Shown here one piece after another: positions 54,032 to 63,658 of a DNA stretch of 64,000 bases. The notes below the pieces were generated by a model. The model worked only from the letters and a program-made list of their open reading frames with translations, was not told the DNA's origin and made no database searches. Made by a program: the position numbers and the translations under genes. Position 1 is the stretch's first letter, and the number at the start of each line of letters is the position of its first letter. Origin of the DNA: Pelagovum sp. HNIBRBA483 (lineage in GTDB: Bacteria > Pseudomonadota > Alphaproteobacteria > Rhodobacterales > Rhodobacteraceae); NCBI RefSeq assembly GCF_040931995.1, contig NZ_CP162412.1:372001-436000 (forward strand), given 5' to 3'.

Positions 54032-55030
54032 CTATCGCAGCGCGTTGGCGGCACGAATCTCCCCCGCCAACAGGCCGCGACGTGACAAGATCGGGACATC
54101 GAGCCATCGGTGCGTAATCGGGTGATCGTAGGCCAGCACTCCGAGCCGCACGAGCAGGGCGGCAATCGCGCATTGGCTTGCAGTTTCCGAACCATCGGTA
54201 ATTTTTAGCGCGATGCCGATCTTCCTCTCGGGTAGGATCGCGATGTAGACTCCATCCGCACCGAACTTAAGCACGGCCTGCCCGCCAGTGGCGCGGGCGA
54301 GTTCTGTGCAAGGGCTGCCTTCCCCTGCGACGAGTTCCGGATAGCTGCGCATTGCGCGGGTCAGTCGCGCGGCAGCACGCTCGCGGGAAGAACCAGCGTC
54401 GCGGGCGGCGGCGAAACTGGCCATGGCGCGAGCCAATGCGTGGGTTGTGGTGGCGAAATTGGGGGCGGAGCAGCCGTCAATGCCGGTTCCAAGGATATTG
54501 TGCTGCGTGACCTCTTCAAAGGTTCGTTTGAACGCTTGCTGAACTGGATGGTCCAGCGCCACATAATCAGCACCGGCGCCGATATGTTTGCCGAGCGTCA
54601 GGAAACCTGCATGTTTGCCAGAGCAGGTGTTATGGATCTGGCAGGGGGTTTCACTGTTACGGATCATTTGGTGGCGGGTTTCACGCTCGCGCACTGTTTG
54701 CGGACCGCAGAGGAGATCCGGCTCGCCAAGCCCGAGATCGGAGAGCCAGCGGCTGACTTTATCTGTATGGACCGGCGCGCCGTCATGCGACGCGCAGGCG
54801 AGCGCCAGATGAGCGTCAGTTAAATTATAGGCGTCTGCGGCACCGCTTTCGACCAAGGGCAGGGCTTGGATCATCTTGCAAGAGGAGCGGGGATAGAAGA
54901 CGGCCTGAGGGTCGCCCCAGCTTTCCATGATGTCTCCGTTGCCGTCGCAGATGACAGCGTGGCCCATGTGCAGACATTCGAGAACGTCGCCGCGCCAGCG
55001 TTCGACCAGTGGTGATCCGAGCGAGTGCAA
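54032..55030 (-). CDS. Asparaginase family protein (AnsA/PF06089 type)
   Basis: A 332-residue L-asparaginase of the thermolabile Rhizobium type, different from the classical type I/II fold. PRSSCKMIQALPLVESGAAD, ACASHDGAPVHTDKV, CSGKHAGFLTL and GIDGCSAPNFA are the conserved blocks. The start is TTG at 55030 with GGAGGA seven bases upstream, which fits the N terminus PLVERWRGDVLECLHMGHAV of relatives; an ATG further in would cut off that conserved region. Substrate preference is not visible. Confidence 0.88.
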   Translation of the reverse strand: MHSLGSPLVERWRGDVLECLHMGHAVICDGNGDIMESWGDPQAVFYPRSSCKMIQALPLVESGAADAYNLTDAHLALACASHDGAPVHTDKVSRWLSDLGLGEPDLLCGPQTVRERETRHQMIRNSETPCQIHNTCSGKHAGFLTLGKHIGAGADYVALDHPVQQAFKRTFEEVTQHNILGTGIDGCSAPNFATTTHALARAMASFAAARDAGSSRERAAARLTRAMRSYPELVAGEGSPCTELARATGGQAVLKFGADGVYIAILPERKIGIALKITDGSETASQCAIAALLVRLGVLAYDHPITHRWLDVPILSRRGLLAGEIRAANALR

Positions 55031-55154
55031 AAGATTTCCTCCGAATAATGTCCTAATCCGCGCGATCTTGCGCCGAGGGGCTTTTCCATTTGAGCGGAAT
55101 TTTGCTATGAGTTGGCCTATCGAGTTGAAAGCGATCCCGCCAGTGTAAAAAGTA

Positions 55155-55168
55155 CAGCAAAATTGCTG
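55155..55168. promoter_or_regulatory. Short palindrome CAGCAA-AA-TTGCTG before the IalB-like gene
   Basis: A 6-bp inverted repeat with a 2-base centre lies 44 bases before the IalB-like ATG, in the divergent spacer. It might be an operator; chance occurrence is possible. Confidence 0.3.
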
Positions 55169-55211
55169 CATGCTGGGACAATTGAGGCAAAAACAGCTTG
55201 GAGGCTGTAAG

Positions 55212-55736
55212 ATGATTTCAGGAATTCGAACCACTATGATCGCCTTGGCTGCAATTGGCGCGGCGAGCGCTGCTATTGCACAAGAAGAAACAGACAACCG
55301 GGTCGCCGCCGAGGCGGATTGGGGCGTGTTCGTGAGCAGTGATCCGTTGGAGTGCCTTGCGGTTTCACGACCCGAAGAGATGGTGAACACCCGCAATGGC
55401 GAAGTCGTCGAAGTGCGGCGGGGTGAAACGCGGCTCTTCGTCTTTTACCGTCCTGGCGCGGATGTGAATGGTCAGGTAGCCTTTACGGGTGGGTATCCGT
55501 TTGCGGGTAACTCCACCGTCGAGATGGAAGTTGATGGCAAAACCTTTGAGCTGTTTGTCGAGGGTGAATGGGCTTGGCCGGCACCTGAAGATGACGCGCC
55601 GATCGTTGCTGCGATGAAGGCAGGCAGCAAGGCTTCGCTTTCTGGGCGGTCTGGACGCGGCACAAACACCAAGGATACATTCTCGCTGATCGGGTTCACC
55701 GCAGCGGTTGAAGAAGCGGCGCGGCGCTGTAACTGA
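55212..55736 (+). CDS. Invasion-associated locus B (IalB) family protein
   Basis: A 174-residue exported protein: signal [20 protein letters not shown]...AIA then [34 protein letters not shown] and the family end [21 protein letters not shown]. IalB of Bartonella aids red-cell invasion; in marine alphaproteobacteria the role is unknown. GGAGG precedes ATG 55212. Ends in an intrinsic terminator. Confidence 0.88.
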   Translation: MISGIRTTMIALAAIGAASAAIAQEETDNRVAAEADWGVFVSSDPLECLAVSRPEEMVNTRNGEVVEVRRGETRLFVFYRPGADVNGQVAFTGGYPFAGNSTVEMEVDGKTFELFVEGEWAWPAPEDDAPIVAAMKAGSKASLSGRSGRGTNTKDTFSLIGFTAAVEEAARRCN

Positions 55737-55763
55737 TCGTCAAGGGCGCGGCGACAACGGATT

Positions 55764-55794
55764 GGTCCGGTTTCCTTTGAAACCGGACCTTTTT
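55764..55794 (+). terminator. Intrinsic terminator after the IalB-like gene
   Basis: 11-bp perfect stem GGTCCGGTTTC / GAAACCGGACC with loop CTTT and five following T residues; it lies 28 bases after the stop and before rlmN. Confidence 0.95.
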
Positions 55795-55815
55795 CCTGTA
55801 AGGAGCGGCTCTCCG

Positions 55816-57024
55816 ATGAAAGAGACTCAGATGACTGCAACGGCTCCGATAACTCAAGACGTCCTAACGATCCCTCGCAAGCTTCCCGAGGGGCCGCAGA
55901 ACCTTGTTGGAATGACGCGGGATCAAATGCGCCTCGCCTTGATCGAAGCGGGCACACCTGAAAAGCAGGCGAAGATGCGGGTCAACCAGATCTGGCAATG
56001 GATCTACCATTGGGGCGTGCGGGACTTTGCGGCGATGACGAACCTCGCCAAAGATTATCGCGCGATGCTGGCTGAGCGGTTCGTGGTTGCGGTGCCGGAA
56101 ATGGTGTCGCGCCATGTGAGCGCCGATGGGACGCGCAAATATTTGGTGCGGATATCCGGTGGTCATGAGGTGGAAGTTGTTTATATCCCCGAGACCGACC
56201 GCGGGACGCTGTGTATTTCAAGCCAAGTGGGTTGTACGCTGACTTGTTCTTTCTGCCACACCGGCACGCAAAAGCTGGTGCGGAACCTGACGGCGGGAGA
56301 GATCATCGGTCAGGTAATGATGGCGCGCGATGATTTGGGCGAATGGCCTGAACCGGGGCAAGGCACGGGGGACAATGGGCCGCGCCGTTTGTCGAATATC
56401 GTGCTGATGGGCATGGGTGAGCCGCTTTATAATTTCGAGAACGTGCGCGACGCGATGAAGATTGCGATGGATGGGGAAGGAATTTCCCTTTCGCGCCGTC
56501 GGATCACGCTTTCCACCAGCGGCGTTGTGCCGGAGATCGCACGGACTGCCGAGGAAATCGGGTGTCAGCTTGCTGTCTCTTTCCATGCGACCACGGATGA
56601 AATCCGGGACAAGCTGGTGCCAATCAACAAGCGGTGGAACATCGAGACGCTGTTGAAGGCACTAAAAGAGTATCCGAAGGTATCGAATTCCGAGCGGATC
56701 ACGTTTGAATATGTGATGCTGAAAGATGTGAATGATAGCGACGCGGATGCGCGGCGGCTGGTGAAGCTGATCGAAGGGATTCCTGCGAAGATCAACTTGA
56801 TCCCGTTCAATGAATGGCCCGGCGCGCCTTATGAGCGTTCGGATTGGAGCCGGATCGAGGAATTCGCCGACATTATTTACAAAGCGGGATTTGCCAGCCC
56901 GATCCGAACGCCGCGCGGCGAGGATATCATGGCTGCCTGTGGCCAGCTGAAATCCGCGACCGAGCGCGAGCGGAAAAGTCGCCGCCAGATTGAGGCCGAG
57001 GCTGGATTGGGCGAGGCCTCTTAA
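55816..57024 (+). CDS. rlmN: 23S rRNA (A2503-C2)/tRNA (A37-C2) methyltransferase RlmN
   Basis: Radical SAM methylase, 402 residues. The cluster motif CTLTCSFC gives Cys140, Cys144 and Cys147; the acceptor Cys in MAACGQLK is near 375. [37 protein letters not shown] and ALHASTD-like [16 protein letters not shown] are conserved. AGGAG is 10 bases before ATG 55816; an ATG 15 bases on is an alternative. Confidence 0.96.
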   Translation: MKETQMTATAPITQDVLTIPRKLPEGPQNLVGMTRDQMRLALIEAGTPEKQAKMRVNQIWQWIYHWGVRDFAAMTNLAKDYRAMLAERFVVAVPEMVSRHVSADGTRKYLVRISGGHEVEVVYIPETDRGTLCISSQVGCTLTCSFCHTGTQKLVRNLTAGEIIGQVMMARDDLGEWPEPGQGTGDNGPRRLSNIVLMGMGEPLYNFENVRDAMKIAMDGEGISLSRRRITLSTSGVVPEIARTAEEIGCQLAVSFHATTDEIRDKLVPINKRWNIETLLKALKEYPKVSNSERITFEYVMLKDVNDSDADARRLVKLIEGIPAKINLIPFNEWPGAPYERSDWSRIEEFADIIYKAGFASPIRTPRGEDIMAACGQLKSATERERKSRRQIEAEAGLGEAS

Positions 57025-57058
57025 CCCGTCTTTGAGGAATTCATCCTAGCAATCGGGT

Positions 57059-57271
57059 ATGAAACATTTTGTACCCGATACCCGCTTGCCAGCAATTCCT
57101 ATCGACCCCGATCCGAGGGATGAGGGGCTAAAGCGCCATTTGAAGCGGTGTGCGGAGGCGCGGGCGCTCCGCCGTGCTGAGATGCGGATCAAACATCTTG
57201 AAAGAAACAGGGCGCTCTCGGCAGCGCAGCGGAGAATGCCGCGTCACGACGATAGCTCTTCTAAAAGCTGA
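57059..57271 (+). CDS. Small basic hypothetical protein
   Basis: A 70-residue, Arg/Lys-rich, probably helical protein (LKRHLKRCAEARALRRAEMRIKHLERNRAL). It starts 34 bases after rlmN and its 3' end overlaps the convergent gntK by 28 bases. No family recognised. Could be a real small gene or chance; codon use is similar to neighbours but the start lacks a strong ribosome site. Confidence 0.4.
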   Translation: MKHFVPDTRLPAIPIDPDPRDEGLKRHLKRCAEARALRRAEMRIKHLERNRALSAAQRRMPRHDDSSSKS

Positions 57272-57756
57272 CTGATGATTGCAGTTACTGAGTGCGCAAC
57301 ATCAATGTGGATGGGGTTTTCGTTTGGGGATGGTGGTTCGAGCGTGGCAAGCTGGCTGTCGAGAAGGCTGGTCGGCATGAAGTGATTTGCGCGGGCAGTC
57401 ATCCGGTTTGCGAGGAGATCATATGCGCCATCGAGAAATATGATCCGGATCGGACCAAGACCCGCGCGCAGATGATCGCGATAGGCTCTTTTGAGCGCGG
57501 AGCAGCTCAGGACCACTGAAGTACCTTCGTCGATTGCGGCATTGCATGCAGTGATCAACGCATCGAGCCATGGCCAGCGCATGCCGTCCGTTAGGGCGTG
57601 ACCAGCGGCCATATGCGTGACGTTCTCGGCGGGATGATAATCATCGCCTTCGATGAACGGGACCGCGAGCGCGCTGGCCAGTGCGGAAGCAATTGTGGAT
57701 TTGCCCGTGCCGGACACACCCATAACGAGGAATACGGTAGGTGCGCTTGTCCGCAT
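57244..57756 (-). CDS. gntK: Gluconokinase (GntK-type)
   Basis: P-loop kinase of 170 residues that phosphorylates D-gluconate to 6-phosphogluconate. GVSGTGKST (13-21), IEGDDYHPAENVTHMAAG, DGMRWPWLDAL and LSCSALKRAYRDHLR are the defining stretches. It sits 3 bases downstream of the LOG-family gene on the same strand. No gluconate transporter adjoins. Confidence 0.95.
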   Translation of the reverse strand: MRTSAPTVFLVMGVSGTGKSTIASALASALAVPFIEGDDYHPAENVTHMAAGHALTDGMRWPWLDALITACNAAIDEGTSVVLSCSALKRAYRDHLRAGLGPIRIIFLDGAYDLLANRMTARANHFMPTSLLDSQLATLEPPSPNENPIHIDVAHSVTAIISQLLEELSS

Positions 57757-57759
57757 CGG

Positions 57760-58608
57760 CTAGCGCCCCGGGAGAGAGGAGCGTTTTTGCCCAGAACGTT
57801 CCCAGCTTCGAATAGCATCCATCGCTTCTTCGGCGGTTTCCACGTAACGGAAGAGTAAGAGATCCTCGTCAGATATTGTTCCGGCATCTGCGAGTGCTTC
57901 CCAGTTGATTATCTTTTCCCAGAAGCTGCGCCCGAACAAAAGAAATGGAATCTCTTCCATCCGGCCGGTTTGAATCAAGGTCAGTGTCTCGAACATCTCA
58001 TCGAGTGTGCCGAAGCCGCCGGGAAAGACGCAGATCGCCTTCGCCCGCATCAGGAAATGCATCTTGCGGATCGCGAAGTAATGGAAATTAAAACATAATT
58101 CGGGTGTGACATATTCATTGGGGGCTTGTTCGTGTGGAAGCACGATGTTCAGCCCGATTGACTTTCCGCCCGCTTCCGCGGCGCCACGGCTGCCAGCTTC
58201 CATCACGCCGGGGCCGCCTCCGGTGGCAACGACGGTATCCAGTCGCCCGTCCTTTTGACCCTCTTGGGTGATCATGAACGCGAATTTGCGGGCTTCTTCG
58301 TAGTAGCGGGAGAGCTGCTTTAGTGTTTCGGTGCGGGCGCTTTGGGCATTTGCCGGATCGGGGATACGGGCGCCACCGAACATGACAACGGTTTGGTTTA
58401 CGCCTGCTTCGTCCATCGCCAACTCGGGCTTGAGGAGTTCAAGCTGCAAGCGAACAGGGCGCAGCTCTTCGCGGCACATGAAATCGGGATCGGCGAAGGC
58501 GAGCCGGTATGATGGCGCGCGGGTCTGCGGTGTGTCGGGGATCTGCCTTGCTGCTTCGCGGTCCTCGTGGCTGTCGCGGAAAGGGTTATGCCGGAACTCG
58601 TCGTTCAT
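57760..58608 (-). CDS. LOG-family (TIGR00730-type) Rossmann-fold protein
   Basis: A 282-residue protein with TVVMFGGARIPDP, TGGGPGVMEAGSRGAAEAGG and PGGFGTLDEMFETL: the GGGxGxME and PGGxGTxxE motifs of the LOG family. Members include nucleotide 5'-monophosphate nucleosidases (PpnN, cytokinin LOG). The N-terminal ~60 residues add a charged stretch. Upstream of gntK and divergent from dapD. Confidence 0.9.
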   Translation of the reverse strand: MNDEFRHNPFRDSHEDREAARQIPDTPQTRAPSYRLAFADPDFMCREELRPVRLQLELLKPELAMDEAGVNQTVVMFGGARIPDPANAQSARTETLKQLSRYYEEARKFAFMITQEGQKDGRLDTVVATGGGPGVMEAGSRGAAEAGGKSIGLNIVLPHEQAPNEYVTPELCFNFHYFAIRKMHFLMRAKAICVFPGGFGTLDEMFETLTLIQTGRMEEIPFLLFGRSFWEKIINWEALADAGTISDEDLLLFRYVETAEEAMDAIRSWERSGQKRSSLPGR

Positions 58609-58692
58609 CTGCCGTTGCCTCGCATTGCGCTGAATGGTGTTTTTAGTCTATAGCCGCCCGAACCCAATGACGACTGCCAATCCGGAGAAATC

Positions 58693-59520
58693 ATGTCAAA
58701 CGCGCAACTTGAAGCTGCCATCGAAGCCGCGTGGGAAACCCGCGATCAGATCACACCCGCCACAACTGGCGAAACCCGCGAAGCTATTGAGGATACGCTT
58801 AATGCCCTCGACAGCGGAAAGCTGCGCGTCGCCGAGCGCCGCGAGACAGGCGAATGGCACGTTAATCAATGGGCCAAGAAGGCCGTTCTGCTTGGTTTCC
58901 GTATCAAGGATATGGAGCCACATGAGGGTGGCCCACAGGCCGGTGGCTGGTGGGACAAGGTTGACAGCAAGTTCAAGGGCTGGGGCGAAAATCAGTGGAA
59001 AGCCGCCGGTTTCCGTGCAGTTCCTAACTGCGTGGTGCGCAAGTCTGCCTATATCGCGCCGGGCGTTGTCCTGATGCCGTCATTTGTCAATCTGGGCGCC
59101 TACGTCGATGAAGGAACGATGGTCGATACATGGGCAACTGTCGGCTCATGTGCCCAGATCGGCAAAAACGTCCATCTTTCGGGCGGTGTTGGCATCGGCG
59201 GTGTGCTGGAGCCTATGCAGGCGGGGCCGACGATCATTGAAGATAACTGCTTTATCGGCGCGCGTTCTGAAGTTGTGGAAGGGTGTATCGTTCGGGAAGG
59301 CTCTGTTCTTGGCATGGGCGTGTTCATCGGCAAATCCACCAAGATCGTGGACCGCGAAACCGGTGAGGTCATGTACGGCGAGGTGCCGCCATATTCGGTC
59401 GTCGTTGCGGGGTCGATGCCGTCCAAGAACAACATCAACCTTTACTGTGCCGTGATCGTAAAGCGCGTGGATGAGAAGACGCGCTCCAAAACTGGCATCA
59501 ACGAGTTGTTGCGCGACTGA
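58693..59520 (+). CDS. dapD: Tetrahydrodipicolinate N-succinyltransferase
   Basis: Succinyl-CoA-dependent step of diaminopimelate synthesis, 275 residues. After a helical N-terminal domain comes the left-handed beta-helix with hexapeptide repeats, from [20 protein letters not shown] through [20 protein letters not shown] to [28 protein letters not shown] precedes the ATG. Works with dapC (40706) and dapE (62042). A strong hairpin follows. Confidence 0.97.
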   Translation: MSNAQLEAAIEAAWETRDQITPATTGETREAIEDTLNALDSGKLRVAERRETGEWHVNQWAKKAVLLGFRIKDMEPHEGGPQAGGWWDKVDSKFKGWGENQWKAAGFRAVPNCVVRKSAYIAPGVVLMPSFVNLGAYVDEGTMVDTWATVGSCAQIGKNVHLSGGVGIGGVLEPMQAGPTIIEDNCFIGARSEVVEGCIVREGSVLGMGVFIGKSTKIVDRETGEVMYGEVPPYSVVVAGSMPSKNNINLYCAVIVKRVDEKTRSKTGINELLRD

Positions 59521-59533
59521 GGTTGTTAGAAAA

Positions 59534-59614
59534 TCAAGCCCCGGCAAAGGGAAATGCCGGGGCTTGAGATCTAGCAGGTGACCCTGCTTTGGGGCGGAAG
59601 GCTCGGGTCCTTCC
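59534..59614. terminator. Three consecutive stem-loops between dapD and a Hint-domain gene
   Basis: Hairpin 1: 13-bp TCAAGCCCCGGCA / TGCCGGGGCTTGA, 59534-59567, loop 8. Hairpin 2: AGCAGG-TGAC-CCTGCT, 59573-59588. Hairpin 3: GGAAGG / CCTTCC, 59596-59614, loop 7. The genes converge here, so the array probably ends both transcripts. T-tracts are weak, so Rho or processing may help. Confidence 0.7.
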
Positions 59615-59624
59615 TCGGGGGAAC

Positions 59625-60203
59625 TTAGGCTGCAGCTTGAAAGGTTTCGCTGCCGACCAGCAGTTGCGCTTCATGTGCTTCGAGTACCGGACGCGGCGGA
59701 AGGGGCATGCCGGAGACTGTTAGGCCGAGGCGAGACATCAGTGGGTCACCTGCCCATTCGAATGATGTGAGGGCGCTGCTTTCGATCTCAAGGCCATCGG
59801 CATAGATGATTTCAGGTGTGTCGAATTCAAGCCGGACGAAGCCGAACGAAGGGGCTTCGGTTGTTTCAATCGAGCGGAAACCGACTAGATCTTCGGCGTT
59901 GACGAGTACCTCGCTCTCACCGAAGTAGAGCTCCGCCTGTACGTTGCGCAGTAAAATGCGCTGTGAAGGGGCGACGATGGTTCGGGTATTGTTGCCGATC
60001 GCACCTGCAGGGATGGCGATAGCCGTGGAGCCCTGCGGGGCGGCAAAAAATTCGATGTCACGCAACGTCTGTGCGCCGTGATCGCGGGTGATTACCCGAT
60101 CGCCGGGGCGCAGGTCACGGGCGGCGACACAGCCAGCGAGGGTCAGAATTGTCGATGATGCGGCTACGGCGCAACCGGTAATCGATACAAAGTCACGAGC
60201 CAT
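59625..60203 (-). CDS. Hint-domain (hedgehog/intein-like) protein, small form
   Basis: A 192-residue protein close to the Hint_2 type of Rhodobacterales: LRPGDRVITRDHGAQTLRDIEF and APSQRILLRNVQAELYFGESEVLVNAEDLVG are typical. The His of the usual PQHR motif is Ser here (PSQR), and the normal entry Cys is uncertain (Cys11 or Cys25), so splicing or self-cleavage is doubtful. The N terminus with hydrophobic SSTILTLAGC might be read as a lipobox-like signal. Function unknown. Confidence 0.75.
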   Translation of the reverse strand: MARDFVSITGCAVAASSTILTLAGCVAARDLRPGDRVITRDHGAQTLRDIEFFAAPQGSTAIAIPAGAIGNNTRTIVAPSQRILLRNVQAELYFGESEVLVNAEDLVGFRSIETTEAPSFGFVRLEFDTPEIIYADGLEIESSALTSFEWAGDPLMSRLGLTVSGMPLPPRPVLEAHEAQLLVGSETFQAAA

Positions 60204-60397
60204 TTGCAGATACTCCCCCCTCAGATCGCCTTGAGATTTAATTTAGAGGAAACGCTCGCCCGAGTCCGTTACCGGAAGGATCGTTTTGGGTTCCTAAGGG
60301 TTAATCAAAATATACTTATGGAGTGTATTTGCGCTTAGGCTGTACTTGACGGCATTGAAAAGGACGGGCAGGGCAGGTGCAAAACGGGAGAATGCAC

Positions 60398-60745
60398 ATG
60401 GCCGAATCCACAAAAAACAAACAACAGGTGTATACTTTGCTCGTTGAGGTTGGGCGCAAGCAAGGGGATGGCCTTCCGGATGGGGCGACCGGCGCGGCAT
60501 TGATGTGTTACGCAAGTGGTGTTGATGAAGCTGAGGCCGTTCGTGAAACCGTTGCCATTTTGAAGCAGGCGGATTTGGCTCCGTTGGATGTTTCCGGCTA
60601 CGGGACGTTGGAAGAGCGGCTTGCCGAAGGACATGACATCAATGACGAAGAGCAGGAGCTTATGAAGCGCGCGCTAGAAGAAAACAGTGTGATCGTTGCG
60701 CAGATGACCCCCTTCTACGACGACCAAGACGGGGCAGTTCAGTAA
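60398..60745 (+). CDS. Acidic conserved-looking protein of unknown function
   Basis: A 115-residue acidic protein (QVYTLLVEVGRKQGDGLPDGATGAALMCYASGVDEAEAVRETVAIL). The alternation of beta-strand with a helix, then DVSGYGTLEERLAEGHDI, suggests a small alpha/beta fold. GGAG is 8 bases before the ATG at 60398. It lies between two Hint-domain genes on the opposite strand, overlapping the second at its 3' end by 7 bases. No family recognised. Confidence 0.7.
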   Translation: MAESTKNKQQVYTLLVEVGRKQGDGLPDGATGAALMCYASGVDEAEAVRETVAILKQADLAPLDVSGYGTLEERLAEGHDINDEEQELMKRALEENSVIVAQMTPFYDDQDGAVQ

Positions 60746-61818
60746 GTTACGGCTGGCGCCTCGTATTGGCGGATCGTTCGCCCTGCCATTTTGCGGCGCG
60801 GTGGGAAGAGTGCTTGAGGTAGTGTCGAGATTAAGGAGTTGGCCAATGCTTGTTGGCCACCGATCAGGACGCGATAGGGATCAAAGGCTTCAAGCTCGGT
60901 ACCTGACACGCGCAAGAGGGCGCTACGGTCGAGGACAAGCTGGGCATAGTCCACCAGTAACCGCTTGTTGGCGCGGACGATGGATTTGCCGTCTAGGAGA
61001 TAGCGTGCTTCAGCGCGCACCTCTTCGTCACCGAAGTTATATTCAACCCGTGAGCCTGTAAGCCGCAATCCTTGAGAGGGCGCGATTAGCAGATCCTCCC
61101 GAAGGCCGCGGTAGGGTGCGCGCATCATCAACGGTGCGAATGCGCCACGCGCAGGCAGCTGTTGCTGCCCAATCCAGCGAACGGTGGCGATGTCACCTTC
61201 CGCTGTAAAGATCGGATCACCAGCTTTGAGATCAAGAATCCGGCTATGACCGGAGGGAGTTTCGATAATACCCGTCGTGCCGATGGTGGCGATTGGCCCG
61301 CAGGGTTCTACAGTGTCAGCGAGCGCTGCAAAGCGGGTGCTGGCCCCTAACTCCAGGGCGGAATGCCTGAAAAGACTTTCAGCGGTGATGATCGCAAGTG
61401 GGAAGGGATTGGCGAAGGTTTCTTGCATCAATCTACCGCTTTCCCGACACATCACGGATACAAGTCCCGCTCGGGCGGGAGCATTCCAAACGATTGCAAT
61501 CGTGAGGGTTTCGCTGACTTTGTCGAAGCCGGTGGCCAGATGTACATGGCGGGTTTCTGTTTCTCGCCGCCAAAAGAGATCCAAATCGCCAGAGGGGGAC
61601 ATCTGTAACGAGAAACTTTCACGCCAAGGCGCCGCAAGGCTGAATTTGGCGATCGGTGAAGCGGTGTTTTCTGGGTCGAAACGGTGTTCGAACAATAATG
61701 TTCCGCTGGTCAGAAGCGTATTTGTGGCGTTTGGCCGGCGTGGCTGGGCAGTGCTGTCCAGCCCGCGCACACTGAAAAAGGATGCGAACTCGTCGCTTAG
61801 ACCAAGCCAAGCCATCAT
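60739..61818 (-). CDS. Hint-domain protein with N-terminal beta-sandwich-like region
   Basis: A 359-residue protein. Residues ~1-160 alternate strands (LLFEHRFDP, FSLQMSPSGDLDLFWRRE, TLTIAIVWNAPARAGLVSV) and may be a concanavalin/LamG-like sandwich. Residues ~180-330 are a Hint_2-like region: LDLKAGDPIFTAEGDIATVRW and APSQGLRLTGSRVEYNFGDEEVRAEARYLLDG. The catalytic Cys before the first strand is not seen (IGTTGII) and PQHR is replaced by PSQG. GGGAGG lies before the tandem ATGs. Export route unclear, function unknown. Confidence 0.72.
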   Translation of the reverse strand: MMAWLGLSDEFASFFSVRGLDSTAQPRRPNATNTLLTSGTLLFEHRFDPENTASPIAKFSLAAPWRESFSLQMSPSGDLDLFWRRETETRHVHLATGFDKVSETLTIAIVWNAPARAGLVSVMCRESGRLMQETFANPFPLAIITAESLFRHSALELGASTRFAALADTVEPCGPIATIGTTGIIETPSGHSRILDLKAGDPIFTAEGDIATVRWIGQQQLPARGAFAPLMMRAPYRGLREDLLIAPSQGLRLTGSRVEYNFGDEEVRAEARYLLDGKSIVRANKRLLVDYAQLVLDRSALLRVSGTELEAFDPYRVLIGGQQALANSLISTLPQALFPPRRKMAGRTIRQYEAPAVTY

Positions 61819-62041
61819 ACGCGCCTCCCTGATGCGGGGGCGACCAAAGGTGCAGCAACGGTGCGGGAACCGGTTATTCTGCTCTTCAACTCTGCCTCGT
61901 CTGGCGCTTCGGCGCACTTTGATGCTTGTTTATACCCATTTTCACGCAAAAGTTGAGTGATTTTTTCGCTTGCGGGACTGAGTGCAGGCGCGTTGCATCG
62001 GGGCGTCTGTGCAGGTAACTCGATGGACAAAGGAGACGCAT

Positions 62042-63190
62042 ATGAACAAACCCGTTGATCCCGTTGAGCTTACGGCTGCTTTGGTCCGCTGCCCATCTGT
62101 TACGCCGAATGAGGGCGGGGCGCTTGTGCTACTTGAGGCGCTGCTATCGGAAGCTGGCTTTGAGTGCACGCGCGTCGATAGGGGTGGGGTTAGCAACCTC
62201 TTCGCACGGTGGGGGCGGAGGGGCGCAAACCGTAGCTTCGGGTTTAATGGCCACACAGATGTCGTGCCCTTGGGCGATGAGGCGGCATGGACGGTGCCGC
62301 CCTTCGGCGCAATTATTAAGGACGGCTATCTTTATGGCCGTGGCGCCACTGATATGAAGTCCGGCGTAGCGGCATTCGCTGCTGCCGCGGTGGATTTTGT
62401 ACGAGAGATGCCACCGGATGGGGCGGTCATCCTCGCGATAACGGGGGATGAAGAGGGTGATGCTATCGACGGGACGACCGCGCTCCTCGACTGGATGGCG
62501 GAAAATGGCGAGAGCATGACCGATTGTCTGGTTGGCGAGCCGACTTGCCCTGATGAAATGGGTGACGCCATTAAGATCGGGCGCCGCGGATCGATGACAG
62601 CATGGTTTACGGTCACTGGGGAGCAGGGGCACTCCGCCTATCCGCATCGCGCTAACAATCCGCTCCCCGCGATGGCACGATTGATGGACCGGTTGGCAAG
62701 CCATCCGCTGGATCAGGGGACAGCGCATTTCGATCCGAGCACTTTGGCAGTGGTGACGATTGATACCGGCAATCCGGCAACGAACGTGATCCCCGCCAGC
62801 TGCCGCGCAGCGGTCAACATTCGGTACAATGATCTGCACACCGGAGCGTCGTTGACGGACTGGATGCAAGAGGAAGTCGATCGGGTCGCCGCGGAATTTG
62901 CGCTTGATGTTTCAATGCGGGTCAAAATCTCGGGTGAGAGTTTCATTACACCACCCGGTGAACTATCGGAACTGGTGATCAACGCCGTTGAGGCTGAGAC
63001 AGGACGGCGGCCCGAAGCGTCGACGTCTGGCGGCACGTCGGATGCCCGTTTTGTAAAGTCGCATTGTCCAGTTGTTGAATGCGGCCTTGTGGGCAAGACC
63101 ATGCATCAGGTCGACGAGCGGGTGAAGGTGGAGCAGATTGCGCAATTGAAGTCGATTTATACGCGCATTCTTAGGGAGTATTTCGCATGA
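62042..63190 (+). CDS. dapE: Succinyl-diaminopimelate desuccinylase
   Basis: Di-zinc amidohydrolase releasing LL-diaminopimelate, 382 residues. Metal/catalytic motifs: [44 protein letters not shown] and the C-terminal [14 protein letters not shown] His. The lid domain begins [30 protein letters not shown] precedes ATG 62042; longer frames upstream are not coding. Overlaps the GNAT gene by 4 bases. Confidence 0.97.
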   Translation: MNKPVDPVELTAALVRCPSVTPNEGGALVLLEALLSEAGFECTRVDRGGVSNLFARWGRRGANRSFGFNGHTDVVPLGDEAAWTVPPFGAIIKDGYLYGRGATDMKSGVAAFAAAAVDFVREMPPDGAVILAITGDEEGDAIDGTTALLDWMAENGESMTDCLVGEPTCPDEMGDAIKIGRRGSMTAWFTVTGEQGHSAYPHRANNPLPAMARLMDRLASHPLDQGTAHFDPSTLAVVTIDTGNPATNVIPASCRAAVNIRYNDLHTGASLTDWMQEEVDRVAAEFALDVSMRVKISGESFITPPGELSELVINAVEAETGRRPEASTSGGTSDARFVKSHCPVVECGLVGKTMHQVDERVKVEQIAQLKSIYTRILREYFA

Positions 63191-63627
63191 GCGCGTCAAA
63201 GATCGTGGTTGAAGTGACCAAAGACCTCGACGCCTGCCTGATGTTGCGGCGCAAGGTCTTCATCGAGGAGCAGGGCGTCTCGGAAGAGGAGGAAATGGAC
63301 GGGCTTGATGATAGCTCCATCCATTTACTTGCCACAGTAGACGGAAAGCCGATGGGATCCGCGCGGCTGCGCTGCGACGGGCATACTGGCAAGGTGGGGC
63401 GTGTTTGCGTGTTGCGCGAGGCGCGGGGTACGGGGCTTGGCGCTGCGGTGATGCGCAAGGCAGAGGAAGTGTTTCGCGGAATTGACGGTATTCGCGAGAT
63501 GAAGCTCGGTGCGCAGGTGAGCGCGATCGGTTTTTACGATAAGCTCGGGTACACCGCTTACGGGCCCGAGTTCGACGATGCCGGTATCCCCCATGTGATG
63601 ATGCGGCTGCCGCTCTTTACCGCATGA
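63187..63627 (+). CDS. GNAT-family N-acetyltransferase (ElaA/YjcF-like)
   Basis: A 146-residue [28 protein letters not shown] is the opening seen in ElaA-like proteins, [22 protein letters not shown] the acetyl-CoA loop, and [20 protein letters not shown] the terminal Tyr region. Coupled to dapE by a 4-base overlap; substrate unknown. Confidence 0.9.
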   Translation: MSASKIVVEVTKDLDACLMLRRKVFIEEQGVSEEEEMDGLDDSSIHLLATVDGKPMGSARLRCDGHTGKVGRVCVLREARGTGLGAAVMRKAEEVFRGIDGIREMKLGAQVSAIGFYDKLGYTAYGPEFDDAGIPHVMMRLPLFTA

Positions 63628-63658
63628 CCTTGGCGCTGGCCCGTGATACGGCAGCACT

